From Amorphochlora amoebiformis (Eukaryota; Cercozoa; Chlorarachniophyceae): a DNA stretch of 64,000 nt. Positions 1 through 64,000 of the stretch are shown here, piece by piece (the first letter of the stretch is position 1; every line of letters begins with the position of its first letter). The translations under genes and the position numbers were made by a program. The stretch covers positions 744,001 through 808,000 of the forward strand of contig BAAHQB010000007.1 in the NCBI GenBank assembly GCA_054601695.1, written 5' to 3'. The notes below the pieces were generated by a model, which saw only the letters and a list, made by a program, of their open reading frames with translations, searched no databases and was not told the DNA's origin.

Positions 1-9
1 ATATGTATG

Positions 10-42
<33 letters not shown>

Positions 43-98
43 AATATTATATATAAATATATATATATATATATTATATATGTATGTGTACGTCATTC

Positions 99-176
<78 letters not shown>

Positions 177-202
177 TATATATGTATGTATACGTTATTC
201 AC

Positions 203-235
<33 letters not shown>

Positions 236-285
236 TAATATATATATATAGATGTATTATATAATAAATTCATCATATACATACT

Positions 286-326
<41 letters not shown>

Positions 327-362
327 AGATTCTTATATGTTATATGTAAATGTATATATATA

Positions 363-399
<37 letters not shown>

Positions 400-480
400 G
401 CATATATACCATATAAATGGATATATGTATATATATTATATAATATATATATATATATATATATACATATATCTGAATAC
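1..480. repeat. (TA)n microsatellite block
   Basis: Nearly pure TA dinucleotide repeat broken by short TATGTATG and TACGTTATTC-like interruptions. The open frames on both strands here only encode Tyr-Ile repeats. No gene is seen. Confidence 0.95.
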
Positions 481-556
481 ACCTCATCGCACAACAGTAA
501 AACAGTCTTAGCAGCGTCCTCCCAGTCCATTTGACCCAACTATTTAACGAATGCAT

Positions 557-1100
557 ACGAATCAACTAAAAAAATACATAAGTGTGACATACTCTTGTGT
601 AACGGAACCCAAAAGAGTAAGCTATACGAATCAACTAAAAAAATACATAAGTGTGACATACTCTTGTGTAACGGAACCCAAAAGAGTAAGCTATACGAAT
701 CAACTAAAAAAATACATAAGTGTGACATACTCTTGTGTAACGGAACCCAAAAGAGTAAGCTATACGAATCAACTAAAAAAATACATAAGTGTGACATACT
801 CTTGTGTAACGGAACCCAAAAGAGTAAGCTATACGAATCAACTAAAAAAATGCGTAAGTGTGGCATACTCTTGTGTAACGGAACCCAAAAGAGTAAGCTA
901 TACGAATCAACTAAAAAAATACATAAGTGTGACATACTCTTGTGTAACGGAACCCAAAAGAGTAAGCTATACGAATCAACTAAAAAAATACATAAGTGTG
1001 ACATACTCTTGTGTAACGGAACCCAAAAGAGTTAGATATACGAATCAACGAGAAAGATACTTAAGGGAGGCATACTCGTGTGTAACGGAACCCAAAATGA
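557..1100. repeat. 69-bp tandem minisatellite, about 8 copies
   Basis: Unit starts fall at 557, 626, 695, 764, 833, 902, 971 and 1040, an exact 69-bp period. Copies are nearly identical except the fifth, which has scattered substitutions, and the last, which is diverged. Because 69 is a multiple of 3, every frame without a stop stays open, which gives apparent repeat proteins on both strands (for example repeats of MSHLCIFLVDSYSLLFWVPL on the minus strand and TNQLKKYISVTYSCVTEPKR on the plus strand). Open reading on both strands points to a non-coding minisatellite, although a repeat peptide cannot be excluded. Confidence 0.92.
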
Positions 1101-1114
1101 GTATACATGTATAT

Positions 1115-1171
<57 letters not shown>

Positions 1172-1193
1172 ATATACATATATACATATATAT

Positions 1194-1228
<35 letters not shown>

Positions 1229-1245
1229 TTATATGAATATACATA

Positions 1246-1280
<35 letters not shown>

Positions 1281-1284
1281 TCAG

Positions 1285-1365
1285 AGTACATTAGAGCTGA
1301 AACGAGCGTCCCTCAGAGGGCCGTCAGCCTGTGCCCCAGCTCCATTGCTCTGATATATTATTCAC
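1285..1365 (+). other. Possible isolated exon, unassigned
   Basis: An 81-nt stretch of mixed composition is bounded by an acceptor-like ATTCAG and a donor-like GTAATA and lies between TA arrays. One frame is open ([20 protein letters not shown] and onward). Neighbouring exons could not be found, so this may be an exon of an unrecognised gene or a chance unique segment. Confidence 0.25.
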
Positions 1366-1787
1366 GTAATATTCCTACATGTGTATCTTTTCCTTATGTG
1401 GAAAAATGTAGATAAAAAATGTAATTCTTTATTCTACATAACGTATATATATATATATATATATGAGTATATATAGGTAAACATTAATACTATGCATACG
1501 CATGGATTTATGTATACTTAAGTCTGCTGGTTATATGAAAAAGTATGTCAATCATATAATACTATTATCTACATATAACACACAACATTGATTTATATTT
1601 GTTTTTTAGATTTTTACGCATATAGGTAGTTTTGACATATATTAACATATCAAGATATACATATACAGATATACATATATATATATACATATTACATATA
1701 TATGCTTATGTAGATACCCCAGCGATTGTTGAGACGTTGTAGTTATTTAGATTAATTCTACGTACAACCGCACCCTATAATATATAT

Positions 1788-1830
<43 letters not shown>

Positions 1831-1900
1831 TATACATATATGTATATATATATATGGTCGAGACGTTGAAGTTATTTAGATTAATTCTATGTACAACCGC

Positions 1901-1939
<39 letters not shown>

Positions 1940-2108
1940 TGTAGAAAACAAATATATTAGATTAAGTATAAATCATATTACTTATATATTTATATATATA
2001 TTATATTAAATATAAATCATATTATAAGGGTACAAACATATACATATGCAGTAAGTGTTTTATACATATTCACATGATATATAAAAATAGACTATTATAA
2101 TGCATATA

Positions 2109-2172
<64 letters not shown>

Positions 2173-2212
2173 ATATATATATGAATATTGTACAAATATA
2201 ATATTATATATG

Positions 2213-2251
<39 letters not shown>

Positions 2252-2280
2252 ATATACCATGGAAATATATATATATATGC

Positions 2281-2360
<80 letters not shown>

Positions 2361-2478
2361 ATATATATATAATACATATATATGTATACACCGTTTGTTC
2401 TGTGAAAAAGAGCTGATTTTCCGATTCCTACGCACACATTTAATTTCACTACATTTTTAATATATATACCCATATATA

Positions 2479-2539
<61 letters not shown>

Positions 2540-2642
2540 GTATATATTTATATATATATATATATGTTATATATGTATATATATATATATATAAATATAC
2601 TATATCCATGTGTAAGAATGAGAGTGATCGGTAAGAGACAGA

Positions 2643-2700
<58 letters not shown>

Positions 2701-2738
2701 CCGTGTAAGAGTAAGAGAGGTCGGTAAGGGACAGATTG

Positions 2739-2802
<64 letters not shown>

Positions 2803-2935
2803 TATTTGTCCATATGCATATTTATATATATATATATATATGTGTGTATATGTATATGTATATGATATGTAAATGTGTAAATACATATAATATATATATA
2901 TATATATGTATGTATATATAAGAAAGAACACATGA
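1366..2935. repeat. AT-rich spacer with duplicated unique segments
   Basis: Mostly (TA)n. Two short unique segments occur twice. A roughly 50-nt segment containing GAGACGTTG, TTATTTAGATTAATTCTA and CAACCGCACCC is at about 1729-1779 and 1858-1906. A roughly 40-nt segment containing GTGTAAGA and CGGTAAGRGACAGAT is at about 2608-2645 and 2701-2737. In both pairs the copies are separated by TA arrays. No gene is supported. Confidence 0.8.
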
Positions 2936-3520
2936 GTTTACCCTATCCCTAACACTAACCTTCCTCCAATCAACCCAACCTTAACCCTAACCCTAATTCT
3001 AACTCTAACCTAAACTTGTCTTGACCCTATTTCTAATCCTAATATTAGCTAAATTGAGCCTAGTAACCGTTTTTTCAAATGTCTATCCCTTAGTGACAGT
3101 TTGAACCTTGTAACGGAGTTTCCAAATATCTATCGTTTCCAAATATCTATCCCATACCCTAAGGTATCTTGTGTATAACCCTTACCCTAACACAAAACCC
3201 TAACCATAACCCTAACCCTAACCCTAACCCTAACCCTAACCCTAACCCTAACCCTAACCCTTACCCTAACCCTAACCCTAACCCTAACCGTAACCGTGAA
3301 CCTATTTCTAACCCTAACCCTCCCTAACCCTAACCCTAACCTAACCCTAACCCTCACCCTAACCCTCCCCCTAGCCCAAACTTAACCCTAACCCTAAACC
3401 TGAACTAACCCTAACCGTTACCCTAACCCTAATCTTTACCCTAACCCTAAACCTAATTCTAACCCTAACGCTTACCCTAATCCTAGATGAGAGTCTGGGC
3501 CAAATATTATAGGGGTTTCA
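2936..3520 (+). repeat. Interstitial telomere-type (CCCTAA)n tract
   Basis: Perfect runs of CCCTAA at about 3205-3290 are flanked by degenerate versions. The hexamer is TTAGGG/CCCTAA, not the seven-base plant type. No internal coding is visible. Confidence 0.93.
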
Positions 3521-6150
<2,630 letters not shown>

Positions 6151-6160
6151 ACATGTTCAT

Positions 6161-6388
6161 ATGTCAACGCAAAACTCTAAAGACGTGACTTATTCAGCTT
6201 TTCCGTACACTCGAAAGAAAGTAACGATGTTTCAAGAGTCGCAAAAGCATCGTTTACGCACATCCAGTCAATATGTTGAAGAAAAAGCGAAAAAATTAAA
6301 AACCAGTAAAACCCCCCAAAAAATATTACATCGTTCCACCAAACCTCCCATTCTAGACCAAACCCCCAAGACATTTACAAATATATGA
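6161..6388 (+). CDS. Short ORF upstream of the Sel1 gene, doubtful
   Basis: A 75-codon frame of normal composition (begins [20 protein letters not shown]; basic, Lys/Ser/Thr-rich) lies between the TA arrays and the Sel1 gene. I recognise no family. It could be a small basic protein, an upstream exon, or chance. A frame on the opposite strand (6177-6374) is also open, which weakens the case. Confidence 0.25.
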   Translation: MSTQNSKDVTYSAFPYTRKKVTMFQESQKHRLRTSSQYVEEKAKKLKTSKTPQKILHRSTKPPILDQTPKTFTNI

Positions 6389-6540
6389 ATCTCTCACCGG
6401 GACCCCCCTCGCCGCCTGAAGACAGCACGCCAGCCCCAGCAGCAGCAGCACCATGGGAGATTGGGAAAAAAAAAAATTGCCCTATAATAATTCTACCAAT
6501 TATCCGAGTATTAGAGGGTAATTGAATGTTGGATGTATTA

Positions 6541-6564
6541 CACGTGTGACACGTGTGACACGTG
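6541..6564. promoter_or_regulatory. Triple CACGTG element upstream of the Sel1 gene
   Basis: CACGTG occurs at 6541-6546, 6550-6555 and 6559-6564, an exact 9-bp period, ending 75 bp before the chosen ATG. CACGTG is the palindromic E-box/G-box core bound by bHLH and bZIP factors in many eukaryotes. A regulatory role is inferred from position and repetition. Confidence 0.5.
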
Positions 6565-6638
6565 CACAGTTCATTCCCCCTCACTGCACACAAATATCTT
6601 TTGCCGACAAATTCGGAAACTTTTGTGACCCCACACCG

Positions 6639-8543
<1,905 letters not shown>

Positions 8544-8565
8544 TTCTCACGTAGTATTTGTATCT

Positions 8566-8613
<48 letters not shown>

Positions 8614-9060
8614 TATTTAATATATATTTAATATATATATATATATATATATATTAAATTTACATAGCTTCATGTATGAAATATGTATGTATTTGTCACA
8701 CTGACTTATTTTGATATCCAGGGGACTATTTTCGTTCCGGAAGTAACCCTATACGCACAGTATGAATCTTTTTAACGAGTATTTCGAACATTTCTAGATT
8801 TAAAAGATGAGGCACTCAGACCTCAGGTAAATTAAAGTCTGTAACAACTCACGGCTCGGTTAAGTTTCTCCCGCATCTTTGTTCGATCGTAAATACATCG
8901 CGGCTAATTGCACATACACAAGTTACCGGCTGTGATTAACACTTTTGTCGCAATTCTTAACCGTACGTGATTCGTGATCCACTGGATTTATTATAAGCTA
9001 GTTTGTCAATGTCTAGAAAGCAATTAATTATCTTGATTTTCTTGCAAATATTATTTTTTA
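8544..9060. other. 3' flank of Sel1 gene, no gene seen
   Basis: A TA array at about 8570-8655 is followed by mixed sequence to 9060. Some splice-like motifs occur (for example near 8720), but no phase-consistent exon could be joined. This is probably the 3' untranslated region and spacer between convergent genes. Confidence 0.5.
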
Positions 9061-9520
9061 GAATAGCATATATATATATATATATATTCTAGATATTATA
9101 TCTAGTATGTATGTATGTATATATATATATATGTATAATGTACTAGATATATGTGTGTTTGTGTAGTGTATGTTTTCTAGGTTTTCTTGGCGCTGGATGA
9201 GCCTGTATTATACTCTCTTTAGTCTCTAGACTAGGCTAGATACTATCCAGACTATGACTAGTTTGAGTAAAATCTAGAAAATCTAGAAAATTTTTGCTAC
9301 TAGACAAGGTCTAGAAGGTTGGCTCTAGACTATGATCGGTTCATATGATCAGAATCTATCTACAGAGTCTAGATCTAGCAGATAGTGAAAAGGCGCTAAT
9401 TGCGGAAATTTATCTAGTTTGCCTAAGTTCTCCGTATGTTAGCAAAGTTAGATCGGATCAGTATTTCATTTCATAAATCTAGTAAATATTCCAGAAATTG
9501 AACTAGATTAATGTCAGTGG
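9060..9520. repeat. CTAG/TCTAGA-rich island
   Basis: TCTAGA, CTAGAT and related CTAG words recur many times in about 460 bp (for example 9088, 9207, 9226, 9278, 9287, 9310, 9324, 9369). The island lies just downstream of the 3' end of the minus-strand gene. A similar island lies at 63835-64000, beyond the 3' end of the ABC transporter gene. Function unknown. Confidence 0.6.
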
Positions 9521-9628
9521 GTATTGGTATTTCAGGTGCACCCTTAGTTCTAACTCTAACTTGCAGAGTCTCAAAAATAGGAACATCTGGTAATTGGAAG
9601 CAGGAGTATAATTTTGTCCAGTTTGTTT

Positions 9629-23420
<13,792 letters not shown>

Positions 23421-23611
23421 TTTGAATTTTTCAAACTGCCGAGATGTTAAAAAAGGAAAATCTATTTAACGGCATACGTGACCTCTAATCACATAACCTA
23501 TATGGGACACCCCCGGGACAATTCTCCTGGAATTAATCTCGTAGGGCCGGGCCGTGGAAGCTTCCAGCGAGATCCCCGCTACCCTCCTGGGCAGAGCAGG
23601 CCAGATCAAAA
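23421..23611. promoter_or_regulatory. Divergent promoter region between two genes
   Basis: This 191-bp stretch separates the ATG of the minus-strand gene (23420) from the ATG of the ABC transporter gene (23612). It has mixed composition and no TA array. The 5' untranslated regions must lie inside or overlap, so the two genes probably share regulatory sequence. No TATA box is certain. Confidence 0.55.
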
Positions 23612-63669
<40,058 letters not shown>

Positions 63670-63834
63670 CCATCTACATTATTCTAATCATTATACTGAG
63701 TCTCATCATTCTATAGCCGTTGAACAATTCATTTTTAGTTCTAGCAGTAACCAGCGGTGGCCTGCATTAAAAAAAATTTCCGAGTTTTATCAATCTGTCA
63801 TAGAGTTAATAAAGAGTATATTCTAGACATTGTG
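63670..63834 (+). terminator. 3' flank of ABCC gene with AATAAA
   Basis: AATAAA at 63808-63813 lies about 140 bp after the stop codon, in sequence of mixed composition, and is a candidate polyadenylation signal. Function is inferred from position. Confidence 0.45.
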
Positions 63835-64000
63835 TGTACGGGATTGCTACCGCGGATAAGATTGGACTAGTAGAAAATATATCTACTAGATCTAGAACAC
63901 TATGTCACTGTAAGTAGTACTCTGGTAAGTTTATCTAGATACATCTAGTCTAATAGTAGATCTAGCACTGGGCCGGCACTAGATTGTATTAACTAGATTA
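63835..64000. repeat. Second CTAG/TCTAGA-rich island
   Basis: CTAG words are frequent (ACTAGTAGA, CTACTAGATCTAGAAC, TATCTAGATACATCTAGTCT, AGATCTAGCACT). It resembles the island at 9060-9520 in composition and in lying next to a gene 3' end. It is cut by the window edge. Confidence 0.55.

Noticed and set aside
2936-3500. A chromosome end
   Set aside because: Telomere-type repeats occur at many internal sites and are degenerate; unique genes lie on both sides, so these are interstitial tracts.

Overview
The window is nuclear DNA of a eukaryote, probably a single-celled protist or alga; I cannot place it further. It has many short exons with GT-AG introns, exons of mixed base composition, and introns and spacers built from (TA)n arrays, polypyrimidine arrays and interstitial (CCCTAA/TTAGGG)n telomere-type repeats. 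Nearly all long open frames that read as Tyr-Ile, Ser-Leu, Arg-Glu, Cys-Met or Thr-His repeats are translated microsatellites, not genes.

Three genes can be read by joining exons in phase. (1) A six-exon plus-strand gene at 6639-8543 encodes a 280-residue Sel1-like repeat protein; three CACGTG boxes spaced 9 bp apart lie about 75-100 bp upstream. (2) A minus-strand gene runs from an ATG at 23420 to a stop at 9629. It has an N-terminal signal-like peptide, acidic Tyr-rich exons, one transmembrane helix near the C-terminus and a charged tail partly made by tandemly duplicated 39-nt exons. Its middle is not fully resolved. (3) A plus-strand gene at 23612-63669 encodes a full-length ABCC (MRP-type) ABC transporter of about 1600 residues in about 76 exons with a mean length near 63 nt. 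The order is N-terminal membrane region, TMD1, NBD1, linker, TMD2, NBD2. Genes 2 and 3 start 191 bp apart and diverge.

Layout: 1-6.15 kb, AT arrays, a 69-bp minisatellite and telomere-type repeats; 6.16-8.54 kb, Sel1 gene; 8.55-9.6 kb, a spacer with a CTAG-rich island; 9.6-23.4 kb, minus-strand gene with telomeric, CT/GA and TA introns; 23.4-23.6 kb, divergent promoter; 23.6-63.67 kb, ABCC transporter; 63.7-64 kb, 3' flank with a second CTAG-rich island.

The most interesting feature is how the introns are built. Telomere-type repeats repeatedly supply the pyrimidine tract and AG of 3' splice sites. Short segments carrying a 3' splice site, and some whole exons, are locally duplicated, leaving decoy acceptors and decayed exon copies. 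A dispersed family with tRNA-like promoter boxes and a palindromic 24-bp minisatellite also lie in introns. I found no CRISPR array, rRNA gene, intact tRNA gene or recognisable transposase or polymerase gene.
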